Source of the DNA: Allobogoriella alba
GTDB taxonomy: Bacteria > Actinomycetota > Actinomycetes > Actinomycetales > Actinomycetaceae
Assembly (NCBI RefSeq): GCF_042665525.1
Contig: NZ_JBHTCQ010000001.1
Location: 1,922,001-1,986,000, forward strand
DNA length: 64,000 bases
Direction: 5' to 3'
Below, piece by piece: positions 52,600 to 61,703 of this stretch; position 1 is the first letter of the stretch, and each line of letters begins with the position of its first letter. The notes beneath the pieces were generated by a model that was not told where the DNA came from, ran no database searches, and saw only the letters and a program-made list of their open reading frames with translations. The position numbers and the translations under genes were made by a program.

Positions 52600-53805
52600 G
52601 TGACCACGGATCTCGTCCTCCTCGGCTCCACGGGGTCGATCGGCACCCAGGCCCTCGACGTCGTCTCCGCCCACCCCGGCCGCTACCGGGTCCGGGCGCT
52701 TGCGGCGGGTGGAGGGAACCCCGAGCTGCTGGCCCGGCAGGCCGCCACGCACCGGCCGGACGTCGTCGCGGTCGCCGACGCCGAGGCCGCGTCCGCGGTG
52801 CGTGAGGCGCTGGCCGCACACGGCGTCCCGGCGGAGCTGCTCGCCGGCCCCGGCGCCCAGGCCGACGTCGCCGGCATGCTGGACGAGTCCGGCGTCGTGC
52901 TCAACGGCATCACAGGCTCGGTCGGGCTCGCGCCGACCCTCGGTGCACTGCGCTCCGGTGCCACGCTCGCGCTCGCGAACAAGGAGTCCCTCGTCGTCGG
53001 TGGCGCGCTGGTCCGGGCGGAGCAGGTCCGGCCCGGACAGGTCGTGCCGGTGGACTCCGAGCACAGCGCCATGGCCCAGTCCCTGCGGTCCGGCCGGCAC
53101 GAGAAGGGCATGACCAGCCCGGTCGTGAGCGGCCGCAGCGAGGTCCGCCGCCTGGTGCTGACCGCGTCGGGCGGGCCCTTCCGCGGCCGGCGCCGCGAGG
53201 AGCTCACCGACGTCACCCCGGAGCAGGCGCTCGCGCACCCGACCTGGGCGATGGGGCCCGTGGTGACGATCAACTCCTCGACCCTGGTCAACAAGGGCCT
53301 GGAGCTCATCGAGGCGCACCTGCTGTTCGACGTTGCGGCCGAGGACATCGTGGTCGTCGTGCACCCGCAGTCGGTCATCCACTCGATGGTCGAGTTCCAC
53401 GACGGCTCCACGATCGCGCAGGCGTCTCCGCCGGACATGCGGCTGCCGATCGCGCTCGGGCTGAGCTGGCCGGAGCGCCTCTGGGACGTGACCACCCCGT
53501 GCCGGTGGGACGAGCCGGCGTCATGGACCTTCGAGCCGCTGGACGAGTCGGTCTTCCCCGCGGTCGCCCTGTGCAGGTCCGCCGCCGCGGCCTCCGCCAC
53601 GCACCCGGCAGTCCTCAACGCCGCCAACGAGCAGTGCGTGGCCGCGTTCCTCGCCGGGCGGCTCCCGTACCTGGCCATCGTCGACGTGGTCGCGCAGGTG
53701 CTCGGCGAGCACGACGGCGTCCGTGAACCCGTCCTCGACGCCGTCCTCGACGCCGAACGGTGGGCCCGGCGGCGGGCCGACGAGCTGGTGCGGTCCACCC
53801 ACTGA
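52600..53805 (+). CDS. dxr: 1-deoxy-D-xylulose 5-phosphate reductoisomerase
   Basis: A 401-residue NADPH enzyme of the MEP isoprenoid pathway, target of fosmidomycin. LGSTGSIGTQALDV (residues 8-21), LALANKESLVVGG, VDSEHSAM (metal and substrate residues), TASGGPF and PTWAMGP are in order, with VHPQSVIHSMVEF and NAANEQCVAAFL later. GTG at 52600. With ispG it places two MEP enzymes on each side of rseP. Confidence 0.96.
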   Translation: MTTDLVLLGSTGSIGTQALDVVSAHPGRYRVRALAAGGGNPELLARQAATHRPDVVAVADAEAASAVREALAAHGVPAELLAGPGAQADVAGMLDESGVVLNGITGSVGLAPTLGALRSGATLALANKESLVVGGALVRAEQVRPGQVVPVDSEHSAMAQSLRSGRHEKGMTSPVVSGRSEVRRLVLTASGGPFRGRRREELTDVTPEQALAHPTWAMGPVVTINSSTLVNKGLELIEAHLLFDVAAEDIVVVVHPQSVIHSMVEFHDGSTIAQASPPDMRLPIALGLSWPERLWDVTTPCRWDEPASWTFEPLDESVFPAVALCRSAAAASATHPAVLNAANEQCVAAFLAGRLPYLAIVDVVAQVLGEHDGVREPVLDAVLDAERWARRRADELVRSTH

Positions 53806-53922
53806 CGGACACGTCGGGGCAGGCGTGCGGGGAACCGACGGGCGCGGTCCCGCGTTGAGCCTCACCGGCGGGCATGATGGAGGCCGTGGCCCGGCCGGCC
53901 GCTCGGAGATGAAGGAGATCGT

Positions 53923-55239
53923 GTGGACTTCGCTGTGGGCGTCCTCATCCTCGTGGTGGGGCTGATCGTCTCGATCGCCCTGCACGAGATCGGACACCTG
54001 GTGCCTGCGAAGCGGTTCGGGGTCAAGGTCCCGCAGTACATGGTCGGCTTCGGGCCCACCCTGTGGTCCAGGACCGTGAACGGGACCGAGTACGGCGTCA
54101 AGCTGCTACCCCTGGGCGGGTACGTGCGGCTGGTCGGGATGTTCCCGCCGGCGCGCGCGGGTGCGCGGGTCCGGACCCGGCGCGACGGGCGCCCGACGAT
54201 GGTCGAGGAGGCCCGTGCGGCCGCCCTGGAGGAGATCGGGCCGGGGGAGGAGCACCGCGCGTTCTACCGGCTGAGCGTGCCGAAGAAGCTCGTCGTCATG
54301 TTCGGCGGACCGCTGATGAACCTGGTCATCTCGGCGGTGCTGCTCGCCGTGGTCGCCGTCGGCCTCGGTGTCGGTGCCTACACGACCACGCTGGCCAACG
54401 TGCAGCAGTGCGTTCCCGAGGACCCGCAGGCGACCGAGTGCGCGGCGTCCGACCCCGCGGCACCCGGGGCGGAGTCCGGTCTGCAGCCCGGCGACCAGGT
54501 GCTGTCCTGGGGCGGGACACCCGTCGAGACGTGGGAGGAGGTCTCGGCGGCGATCGAGGGCGGCGGGACCGGACCCACGCAGGTCGAGGTGCGCCGCGAC
54601 GGTGAGGTGGAGACCCTGACCGTGACGCCCACGCTGGCCGAGCGGCCGGTGGTGGACGACGACGGTCAGCCGCGCGTGGACGCCGCCGGCGACCCGGTGA
54701 CCGAGGAACGCCCGTACGTGGGGATCGGCCCCACCTTCGAGCTCGTCCGGCAGCCCGTCACCGAGGTCCCGGGGATGGTCTGGGACCTGTTCGTGCGGAC
54801 CGGGGAGATCGTGCTGACGCTTCCGCAGCGGCTGGTCGACGTCGCGCAGGCTGCGTTCGGCACGGGTGAGCGGGACGGGTCCGTGGTCGGCCTCGTGGGT
54901 GTCGGCCGGTTCGCGGGCGAGATCGCCTCGCTCGAGGGGCAGGGCTACGGCCTGGCCGAGCGGACCGCCGACATGACGAGCCTGCTGATCTCGCTGAACA
55001 TGGCGCTCTTCGTCTTCAACCTCATCCCGCTGCTGCCGCTCGACGGCGGGCACATCGCCGGTGCGCTGTGGGAGGGCACCCGCCGTCGGTTCGCCCGGTG
55101 GCGCAGCGCGCCCGACCCCGGCCCGGTGGACACCGCCAAGCTGCTGCCCGTCACGTACGGCGTGGTCGCGGTCATGCTCGGCATGAGCCTGCTGCTGGCG
55201 TACGCGGACATCGTGCGTCCGGTGAGCCTGGGCGGTTGA
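53923..55239 (+). CDS. rseP: M50 intramembrane metalloprotease (RseP/Rip1-like)
   Basis: A 438-residue site-2-type protease that cuts membrane substrates such as anti-sigma factors. The zinc motif HEIGH is in the first helix (residues 21-25); a membrane helix, a PDZ domain (about 180-245, with SGLQPGDQVLSWGG) and the late NLIPLLPLDGGHI with the third zinc ligand follow. GTG at 53923 with AAGGAG upstream. Its substrates are not encoded nearby: the ECF sigma factor at 58.9 kb has no anti-sigma gene. Confidence 0.95.
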   Translation: MDFAVGVLILVVGLIVSIALHEIGHLVPAKRFGVKVPQYMVGFGPTLWSRTVNGTEYGVKLLPLGGYVRLVGMFPPARAGARVRTRRDGRPTMVEEARAAALEEIGPGEEHRAFYRLSVPKKLVVMFGGPLMNLVISAVLLAVVAVGLGVGAYTTTLANVQQCVPEDPQATECAASDPAAPGAESGLQPGDQVLSWGGTPVETWEEVSAAIEGGGTGPTQVEVRRDGEVETLTVTPTLAERPVVDDDGQPRVDAAGDPVTEERPYVGIGPTFELVRQPVTEVPGMVWDLFVRTGEIVLTLPQRLVDVAQAAFGTGERDGSVVGLVGVGRFAGEIASLEGQGYGLAERTADMTSLLISLNMALFVFNLIPLLPLDGGHIAGALWEGTRRRFARWRSAPDPGPVDTAKLLPVTYGVVAVMLGMSLLLAYADIVRPVSLGG

Positions 55240-55357
55240 GGCCCTCGGACTCCGGGGGAACGGGGGTGCCGGAGACGTCCGGTCGCGGGCCTGCCGGTCC
55301 GCGTGGCGGTCCTCACGTCGTCGGCCCTCGTCGCGGGGACCGGCCTACACTGGCCGG

Positions 55358-56539
55358 GTGAGCAGCCCCATCTCTCTCGGCATGCCGACCGTCAAGGAGG
55401 CGCCCCCGGTTCTCGCGCCGCGCCGGAAGACGCGGAAGATCCGGGTCGGCGCCGTCGAGGTCGGTGGCGACGCGCCCGTCTCGGTGCAGTCGATGACCAC
55501 CACCAAGACCCACGACATCAACGCGACGCTGCAGCAGATCGCCGAGCTCACGGCCTCGGGCTGCGACATCGTCCGGGTGGCGTGCCCGACGGACAAGGAC
55601 GCCGAGGCGCTGCCGATCATCGCCAAGAAGTCCCAGATCCCGGTGATCGCCGACATCCACTTCCAGCCGCGGTACGTCTTCGCGGCCATCGAGGCGGGCT
55701 GCGGCGGTGTCCGGGTGAACCCGGGCAACATCCGGAAGTTCGACGACCAGGTCGGAGAGATCGCCAAGGCGGCCTCCGACGCGGGTGTGTCGCTGCGGAT
55801 CGGCGTCAACGCCGGGTCGCTGGACAAGCGGCTGCTGGAGAAGTACGGCAAGCCCACCGCCGAGGCGCTCGTCGAGTCGGCCGTCTGGGAGGCCTCCCTC
55901 TTCGAGGAGCACGACTTCCACGACTTCAAGATCTCGGTCAAGCACCACGACCCGGTCGTCATGGTGCAGGCGTACGAGCTGCTCAGCGAGCGGGGCGACT
56001 GGCCCCTGCACCTCGGAGTCACCGAGGCGGGGCCGGCGTTCCAGGGCACCATCAAGTCGGCGACCGCGTTCGGGGCGCTGCTCAGCAAGGGCATCGGCGA
56101 CACCATCCGGGTCTCGCTCTCCGCCCCGCCGGCCGAGGAGGTCAAGGTCGGCGCCCAGATCCTGGAGTCCCTGAACCTGCGCCCGCGCAAGCTGGAGATC
56201 GTCTCCTGCCCCTCGTGCGGACGCGCGCAGGTCGACGTGTACGAGCTCGCGGACTCCGTGACGGCGGGACTGGAGGGCATGACCGTGCCGCTGCGGGTCG
56301 CCGTCATGGGCTGCGTGGTCAACGGACCGGGTGAGGCGCGCGAGGCCGACCTCGGAGTCGCCTCCGGCAACGGCAAGGGGCAGATCTTCGTCAAGGGCGA
56401 GGTCATCAAGACCGTCCCCGAGGACCAGATCGTCGAGACCCTGATCGAGGAGGCCAACCGGATCGCCGCCGAGATGGACCTCGATGGTGAGGGAGACGGT
56501 GCCGGCGCCTCCTCGAGCCCCGTCGTCACCGTCGGCTGA
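55358..56539 (+). CDS. ispG: 4-hydroxy-3-methylbut-2-enyl-diphosphate synthase
   Basis: A 393-residue [4Fe-4S] enzyme of the MEP pathway. VSVQSMTTTKTHDINATL opens the TIM barrel; IADIHFQPRY, GGVRVNPGNI and GVTEAGPAFQGTIKSA follow; cluster ligands are the two Cys of CPSCGRAQVD and the Cys of MGCVVNGPGEA. The C-terminal ~20 residues are an acidic/Ser tail. The GTG at 55358 is 6 nt after TACACT, a leaderless-type promoter. Confidence 0.96.
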   Translation: MSSPISLGMPTVKEAPPVLAPRRKTRKIRVGAVEVGGDAPVSVQSMTTTKTHDINATLQQIAELTASGCDIVRVACPTDKDAEALPIIAKKSQIPVIADIHFQPRYVFAAIEAGCGGVRVNPGNIRKFDDQVGEIAKAASDAGVSLRIGVNAGSLDKRLLEKYGKPTAEALVESAVWEASLFEEHDFHDFKISVKHHDPVVMVQAYELLSERGDWPLHLGVTEAGPAFQGTIKSATAFGALLSKGIGDTIRVSLSAPPAEEVKVGAQILESLNLRPRKLEIVSCPSCGRAQVDVYELADSVTAGLEGMTVPLRVAVMGCVVNGPGEAREADLGVASGNGKGQIFVKGEVIKTVPEDQIVETLIEEANRIAAEMDLDGEGDGAGASSSPVVTVG

Positions 56540-56547
56540 GAGTCCCC

Positions 56548-57411
56548 GTGGCGTTGTGGCGCCGGTCCTCGGCAGCGGTCCGTCCGCTGGACGGTCGTGA
56601 CCGCGACGCGGCGCTCGCGGTGTGCGCGCTCGACCCGGTCGGTTCGGTCGTGGCGGCCGTGCAGGCGGAGCGGCTCGGGGAGCGGGGCGCCGGCGGCACC
56701 GAGATGCTGGGCATCTACGGCACCGACGCCGCCCGGCCGGAGGCGCTGTGCTGGGCCGGCGCGAACCTCGTCCCCGTGCAGGTCCGGGAGCGGCACCTGG
56801 ACCACCTTGTCGACCACGTGCGCAAGCGCGGTCGGCGGTGCTCCTCGATCGTCGGACCTGCCGAACAGGTGCTGCCGCTGTGGAACCGGCTCTCCCCGGT
56901 GTGGTCACGCCCGCGCGAGGTCCGGGCCGACCAGCCGTCGATGGTGATCGACCACGGTCCGGCGAGTGCGACCGACCCCCGCGTGCGGCTCGCCACCGTC
57001 GAGGACGTCGAGATCGTCGTGCCGGCCTCGGTCGCCATGTTCACCGAGGAGGTCGGCTACGACCCGACGACGGTCGGGGGCGCCTACGCCGCGCGCGTCG
57101 CCGAGCTCGCGGTGGCGGGGCGCACGTACGTGCGCGTCGAGGACACCGGCGACGGTCCCGAGGTGATCTTCAAGGCCGACGTCGGAGCGCTGGCGCTCGG
57201 GGTCGCCCAGATCCAGGGCGTGTGGGTCCACCCGGAGCACCGCGGCCGGGGCCTGGGCAGCAGCGGCATGGCCGCCGTCGTCGAGGACGTGCGGGCCCGG
57301 CTCGCGCCCACCGTCTCGCTGTACGTCAACAGCTACAACACCGCCGCCATGGCCACCTACCGCCGGGTGGGCTTCCACCGCGTCGGCACGTACGCGACAG
57401 TTCTCTTCTGA
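56548..57411 (+). CDS. DUF4081 / GNAT acetyltransferase
   Basis: A 287-residue protein with an N-terminal DUF4081 domain (about residues 10-125) and a C-terminal GNAT domain (about 145-285). The acetyl-CoA loop is IQGVWVHPEHRGRGLGS, followed by SLYVNSYNTAAMATYRRVGF. The same gene lies after ispG in many actinobacteria. Substrate unknown; protein or small-molecule acetylation is possible. It starts at GTG 56548, 8 bp after the ispG stop, and is convergent with the glycosylase gene. Confidence 0.88.
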   Translation: MALWRRSSAAVRPLDGRDRDAALAVCALDPVGSVVAAVQAERLGERGAGGTEMLGIYGTDAARPEALCWAGANLVPVQVRERHLDHLVDHVRKRGRRCSSIVGPAEQVLPLWNRLSPVWSRPREVRADQPSMVIDHGPASATDPRVRLATVEDVEIVVPASVAMFTEEVGYDPTTVGGAYAARVAELAVAGRTYVRVEDTGDGPEVIFKADVGALALGVAQIQGVWVHPEHRGRGLGSSGMAAVVEDVRARLAPTVSLYVNSYNTAAMATYRRVGFHRVGTYATVLF

Positions 57412-57421
57412 GTCCGTAGCG

Positions 57422-58282
57422 TCAGCGCAGGAGCTTCGACATGCGCCGGTCGGCCAGGATCTTGCCCTCGGTCTGGCACGTCGGGCAGTACTGCAGCGAG
57501 GAGTCGGCGAACGACACCTCCCGCACGATGTCACCGCAGACCGGGCAGGGCTCGCCGGTGCGGCCGTGCACCTTCATGCTGCGACGCTTCGAGTCCTTCA
57601 GCTCCTTGGCCGGCTTCCCGGCCGCCTCGTCGACGGCGGCGGACAGCACGGCGCCGATCGCCTCGAGGAGGCGCTCGGTCGCCGCGGCGTCGAACGACCT
57701 GGTGAGCGCGAAGGGGCTCATCCGGGCGGCGTGCAGGATCTCGTCGGAGTAGGCGTTCCCGATCCCCGCGATCACGGACTGGTCGCGCAGCAGGCCCTTG
57801 ATTTGCTGGTTCTTCGCCGTCAGCAGCTCACCCAGCTTCTGCGCCGTCAGCTCCTCGGGCTCGATGCCGAGCGTCTCGATCGCCCGGACCTCCTCGGGCC
57901 GGGTCACGACGTGCACGGCGAGGCGCTTCCTGGTTCCGGCCTCCGTCAGGTCGAAGCCGCTGTCGTCGTCCAGCCGGACGCGTAGCGCGATCGGGCTCTT
58001 GCCGGGCCGGAGCATCGCCGCCGGGACGGCGTCGTACCAGCGCAGCCAACCCGCCTTGGCGAGATGGAAGACCAGGTGGGGCCCGTCGTCGCCGGTCGCG
58101 AGGTCGAGCCACTTGCCGTGCCGCGCGACAGCCGCCACGGCGCGGCCCACCAGGTCCGTCGGGGCAGGGGAGAAGGTCTTCAACGCGCTGATCGCGCCGA
58201 CCTCGACGCCGGTGAGGGCGCGGCCGACCGCGCGCTCGCGCAGGAACTGCGCGAGTCCCTCGACCTCGGGCATCTCGGGCAC
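57422..58282 (-). CDS. Fpg/Nei-family DNA glycosylase
   Basis: A 286-residue bifunctional glycosylase/AP lyase of the formamidopyrimidine/endonuclease VIII family, for base-excision repair of oxidised bases. The GTG at 58282 yields the processed N-terminus PEMPEVEG, with catalytic Pro2 and Glu3. The H2TH motif is in GIGNAYSDEILHAARMSPF, and the C-terminal zinc finger is CPVCGDIVREVSFADSS then YCPTC. The frame is open well upstream of 58282, but only this start exposes Pro2. Whether it prefers 8-oxoG or pyrimidine lesions is not clear. Confidence 0.9.
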   Translation of the reverse strand: MPEMPEVEGLAQFLRERAVGRALTGVEVGAISALKTFSPAPTDLVGRAVAAVARHGKWLDLATGDDGPHLVFHLAKAGWLRWYDAVPAAMLRPGKSPIALRVRLDDDSGFDLTEAGTRKRLAVHVVTRPEEVRAIETLGIEPEELTAQKLGELLTAKNQQIKGLLRDQSVIAGIGNAYSDEILHAARMSPFALTRSFDAAATERLLEAIGAVLSAAVDEAAGKPAKELKDSKRRSMKVHGRTGEPCPVCGDIVREVSFADSSLQYCPTCQTEGKILADRRMSKLLR

Positions 58283-58369
58283 AGGCTCATGCTGCCACGC
58301 ACCGAGGGGATGGGGAGTTCTTCCCGCCGGCGGACGGAACGCCCGGCGCGCCGGTGCGTTGAAGGCGAC

Positions 58370-58792
58370 ATGAGCCACGACTCGCGTCCCGGCGTCCGTC
58401 ATGTCCTCCCGCTGCTCGCTGTCCTGATCGGACTCGCCGCCTGTTCGGCCGAGCCCGAGCCCGACCCCGTCGAGGTCAGCGTCGAAGTGCGTGACTGGAC
58501 CGGTTGGAGCAGGGAGCAGCCCGAGCCCGAGCACACAACGGTGGAGCTCTCCGACGGCGCCACGTTCCAGGTGGAGACCGTCTCCGGCACGGTCACCTTC
58601 ACCGCCACCGACGTCTCGGTGGAGGACATCGAGCTGGAGACCGACCAGGACCTGGTGGTGCCGAACCCGGGCGGCGGCATCGACCTCGACGGCGGCGAGA
58701 GCCGGTTCACCCTCACCCCGGACCCGCCGCTCGAGCTCGTGACGCCGACCATGGACGCCGGCACCCGGGTCATTCTCACCGTTCGCCGGTAG
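58370..58792 (+). CDS. Hypothetical lipoprotein
   Basis: A 140-residue predicted lipoprotein: signal peptide with lipobox GLAAC (Cys25), then SAEPEPDPVEVSV and an all-beta-looking acidic domain with regular TVELSDGATFQVETVSG and VTFTATDVSVEDIELE strands. I do not recognise a family. It is divergent from the glycosylase gene with 87 bp between them and sits 115 bp before the sigma-factor gene. ATG at 58370 is preceded by GAAGGCG. Confidence 0.75.
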   Translation: MSHDSRPGVRHVLPLLAVLIGLAACSAEPEPDPVEVSVEVRDWTGWSREQPEPEHTTVELSDGATFQVETVSGTVTFTATDVSVEDIELETDQDLVVPNPGGGIDLDGGESRFTLTPDPPLELVTPTMDAGTRVILTVRR

Positions 58793-58850
58793 CCGCCTCG
58801 GTGCGCCGTCAGGCCCCGGACCTGGCACGCCCGCCTGGCCGGGCGCGCTA

Positions 58851-58856
58851 CCATCC
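58851..58856 (+). promoter_or_regulatory. Candidate -10 element of the sigma/kinase operon
   Basis: TACCAT matches TAnnnT and lies 51 bp upstream of the sigma-factor ATG, which has its own GAGGGGGA ribosome site. No clear -35 is seen. Confidence 0.35.
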
Positions 58857-58907
58857 GCCACGAGTGGAAGGCTCGGCCCGCTGCTCGGCGGGCGGCGAGG
58901 GGGACGA

Positions 58908-59555
58908 ATGCCGGACGGTCTCGAGGACCTGGGGCGTGCACTCGCAGCCCCGGACCCGGACTCGGCTCGGCGCCTCGTCCGAGAGGCGCCCGCCGGGGAC
59001 GCCGACGACGTCCTGGGTCGCCTCGCCTCCGACGCGGCCCGGGGATCAGCACTGGCGACCGAGCTTCTTCTCGAGCAGCTCGACTCCTCGGGGGTGGTCA
59101 AGCGGTTCGTGCGCGGCGCCCTCCTCGACGAGGCCGCGGTCGACGACGTCGCGCAGGATGCCCTCATCTCCGTCGCCGGGTCGATCGGGTCGTTTCGCGG
59201 CGGGTCCAAGGTGACCACGTGGGTGCACCGGATCGTGCGCAACCGCGTCGTCGACCACCTGCGGCGTCAGCGCGCCACCGCACCCCTGCCGGCCGACGAC
59301 CTGGGGCCGTCCGAGCGGATCAGCTCGATGATCGCGACGCGGGCCACCGTGCGGGAGGCGGTCGCCTCACTGCCCGACCTGTACCGCGAGCCGGTCACGC
59401 TGCGTGACCTGGAGGGCCTGCCCTACGCCGACGTCGCGGAGCGTCTGGGCCGCAGTCTCGGCACCGTGAAGTCCCAGGTGGCGCGCGGGCGTGCCCTGCT
59501 CGCCGCGGCGATCGGCGGGACCGGCGCCGGCGTGGCGGGCGAGGAGTGGCGGTGA
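58908..59555 (+). CDS. ECF-type RNA polymerase sigma factor
   Basis: A 215-residue extracytoplasmic-function sigma factor. Region 2 (about residues 55-122) has LLDEAAVDDVAQDALISV, SFRGGSKVTTWVHRI and RNRVVDHLRRQR. Region 4 (about 145-205) has ASLPDLYREPVTLRDLEG, LPYADVAERLG and LGTVKSQVARGR, the DNA-binding helix-turn-helix. About 50 N-terminal residues precede region 2, more than usual. The stop overlaps the kinase start (GTGA). No anti-sigma gene is adjacent, so kinase control is likely. Confidence 0.9.
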   Translation: MPDGLEDLGRALAAPDPDSARRLVREAPAGDADDVLGRLASDAARGSALATELLLEQLDSSGVVKRFVRGALLDEAAVDDVAQDALISVAGSIGSFRGGSKVTTWVHRIVRNRVVDHLRRQRATAPLPADDLGPSERISSMIATRATVREAVASLPDLYREPVTLRDLEGLPYADVAERLGRSLGTVKSQVARGRALLAAAIGGTGAGVAGEEWR

Positions 59556-60736
59556 CGCGCCTGGGCCGCTACCGCCTCGAGGACGTCATCGGGGTGGGCT
59601 CGTTCGCCACCGTGCACCGCGCCGTCGACGAACGGCTCGACGGCACCGTGGTGGTGAAGGTGCTCGCCGAGAACCACAGCCTGAACCCGGAGATCCGGGA
59701 ACGGTTCATCGCCGAGGGCCGGAGCCTGCGCCGGGTCCGGAGCCCGCACGTCATCACGGTGCACGACCTCGGCGAGACGGACCGGCAGCAGCCGTTCCTG
59801 GTTCTCGAGCACGCCGACCGGGGCACGCTCGCCGACCGCGTCTCGGCCCTCCGCTCCCGGGGCTGGACCGCCACCCCCGGTGACGTGCTCGTCGTCGCGC
59901 GGGCCCTGGCCGCGGCCCTCGAGGCCGTCCACGACGCCCGGATCGTGCACCGGGACCTGAGCCCCGGCAACGTCCTGCTCACCACCGTGGCGGCGGGTGA
60001 GGCCGACGGACTCTCGACCGAGGGCTCCGCCGTCGTGCGGGCGGGCGAGCGGCTCGTGGTCGCCGACCTGGGCATGTGCAAGGACCTGGCCCTCAGCTCG
60101 GGTCTCACCGTCGCCGGCGGCACGTCCGGTTTCCGTCCGCCGGAGCAGAGCGGTGGCCCGGCGGTGGTGGACACCCGGGCCGACCTGTGGTCGCTGTCCA
60201 CGCTGGTGCTCTGGATGTGCGAGGGCGCCGATCTGCCGCCGTCGCTCATGGCCGCGCTGCGCCGGAGCACGGCCGAGGACCCGGCGGACAGACATCGCGA
60301 CGTGCGTGCCTGGCTCGCCGACGTCGAGGCGTCCCTGGAGCCGTACCCGCCGGGGAGGCTGCCCGGCCGCAGGGCGGGCCGGCCACCCCGGAGGGGCGCC
60401 ATCGCGCTCACGGCGCTCCTCGCCCTCGTGCTGGGAGCACTGGGCGGCTATCTCGCGACGACGTGGCTGGACCGGCCGGTGGCCCGGAGCGGCGACGCCT
60501 CGATCGCGATCGAGGGGCCGGCGCGGACAGCGGTGGGCGAGGAGGCCGTCTTCCGGGCGACTGTCGCCGGGCCGGAGTCATGGGTGTGGACCCTGCCGAC
60601 CGGGGAGCACGTCGTCGACTCCGACGAGGTCGCGTTGACGGCGCGGAGCGCCGGGCAGGCGGAGGTCGTGCTGCGTGCCCGGGCCCCGGACGGCACCGAG
60701 CTGGAGACGGTGCACCGGTTCGTCGTGACCGACTAG
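59552..60736 (+). CDS. Membrane Ser/Thr protein kinase with external PKD-like domain
   Basis: A 394-residue Hanks-type kinase. The Gly loop GVGSFATVH is at residues 14-22; the ATP Lys is in VVKVL; the catalytic loop is HRDLSPGN (Ser in place of the usual Lys); the metal loop is DLG; the P+1 region is SGFRPPEQ. One membrane helix (about residues 287-309) follows a basic juxtamembrane segment, and the C-terminal ~80 residues outside look PKD-like (VFRATVAGPESWVWTLP). The GTG at 59552 has GAGGAG 5 nt upstream and overlaps the sigma-factor stop. It most likely phosphorylates that sigma factor. Confidence 0.88.
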   Translation: MTRLGRYRLEDVIGVGSFATVHRAVDERLDGTVVVKVLAENHSLNPEIRERFIAEGRSLRRVRSPHVITVHDLGETDRQQPFLVLEHADRGTLADRVSALRSRGWTATPGDVLVVARALAAALEAVHDARIVHRDLSPGNVLLTTVAAGEADGLSTEGSAVVRAGERLVVADLGMCKDLALSSGLTVAGGTSGFRPPEQSGGPAVVDTRADLWSLSTLVLWMCEGADLPPSLMAALRRSTAEDPADRHRDVRAWLADVEASLEPYPPGRLPGRRAGRPPRRGAIALTALLALVLGALGGYLATTWLDRPVARSGDASIAIEGPARTAVGEEAVFRATVAGPESWVWTLPTGEHVVDSDEVALTARSAGQAEVVLRARAPDGTELETVHRFVVTD

Positions 60737-60871
60737 GTCCAGCACGGACGCACCCGGGCGGCACCCGATGTCGACGTACCGGTCACCGTGGTGACGAGGC
60801 GGTGCAACTTCTGCGTGACGGCGACCGACTCACGAGTGACGAATCATGAGAACAGGCGAAATGGGGGAATC

Positions 60872-61651
60872 GTGGTATCTGTGGTCCGGCGCCTTCTGGC
60901 GCCCGTGATAGTGGCCCTGGTCCTCGTCGTGTCGGCATGCGGGAGCGAGGCAGACGATCCTCCGGCCGAGTTCGAGAGCCAGGATCCGAGCCCGACGACG
61001 GAGCTGAGCCACGGTGGTGGAGGTGACGCGGAGCTGGAGAGGCTCCGCAGTGATTGCGCAGGGGGCAGCGGGGAGGCGTGCGAGCGTCTCTACTGGGAGG
61101 CCGACCCGCACACCGAGGACGAGACCTTCGGGCTCACGTGCGGCGATCGCTTCGAGCCCGAAGAGGGCCACGTCCGCGTCCCGTGCATCGTCCGGATGGG
61201 CGGACCGAGCTCGTACGGCGACGAGGCATCGCTCGATGCCATGTGGGACGCGTGCGACGACGGCGTCGGCGAGGCCTGCGACAGCCTGGCCGAGGAGGCC
61301 GCGTGGACATCCGAGTACGCGGCCTTCGCGATGAGTTGTGGTGACCGAGTCACCGACCGGACGGCCGCGTCGTGCGCCGTCGAGCTGGGCCAGGAGACCT
61401 CGAACGAGCTGTACACCTACGGCGACGACGCCGTCCTCGATACTCTCTGGGACGACTGCGAGGCCGGTGACCCGATGGCCTGCGACCGGCTCTTCCAGGC
61501 GGCGCCCGAGGACTCCGCCTACCAGTCCTACGGCTACTACTGCGGCGGCCGGGCGCCCGTGGGTGGCAAGGTCGACGTCTGCACGCACCATGCCGCCGCG
61601 GAGCCGTCGGACCGGTGGACCGTGGGCATCACCGCGCCGGAGGATCTCTAG
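60872..61651 (+). CDS. Lipoprotein with three Cys-rich repeats
   Basis: A 259-residue predicted lipoprotein: signal peptide with lipobox VVSAC, a Pro/Ser/Thr linker, then three repeats of about 60 residues, each with an Asp/Cys helix and a later Cys-Gly: ERLRSDCAGGSGEACERLY, DAMWDACDDGVGEACDSL and DTLWDDCEAGDPMACDRLF, followed by TCGDRF, SCGDRV and YCGGRA. Each unit suggests disulfide-linked helical hairpins, loosely Sel1-like. GTG at 60872 is chosen with GGGGGA just upstream; GTG at 60881 is an alternative. Codons look slightly less GC-rich than neighbours. It follows the kinase by 135 bp. Confidence 0.75.
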   Translation: MVSVVRRLLAPVIVALVLVVSACGSEADDPPAEFESQDPSPTTELSHGGGGDAELERLRSDCAGGSGEACERLYWEADPHTEDETFGLTCGDRFEPEEGHVRVPCIVRMGGPSSYGDEASLDAMWDACDDGVGEACDSLAEEAAWTSEYAAFAMSCGDRVTDRTAASCAVELGQETSNELYTYGDDAVLDTLWDDCEAGDPMACDRLFQAAPEDSAYQSYGYYCGGRAPVGGKVDVCTHHAAAEPSDRWTVGITAPEDL

Positions 61652-61703
61652 GCCGGCCCGCTCCGGAGCGGCCAGCAGCTGCGGACCAACTACTCTTGCC
61701 CGC

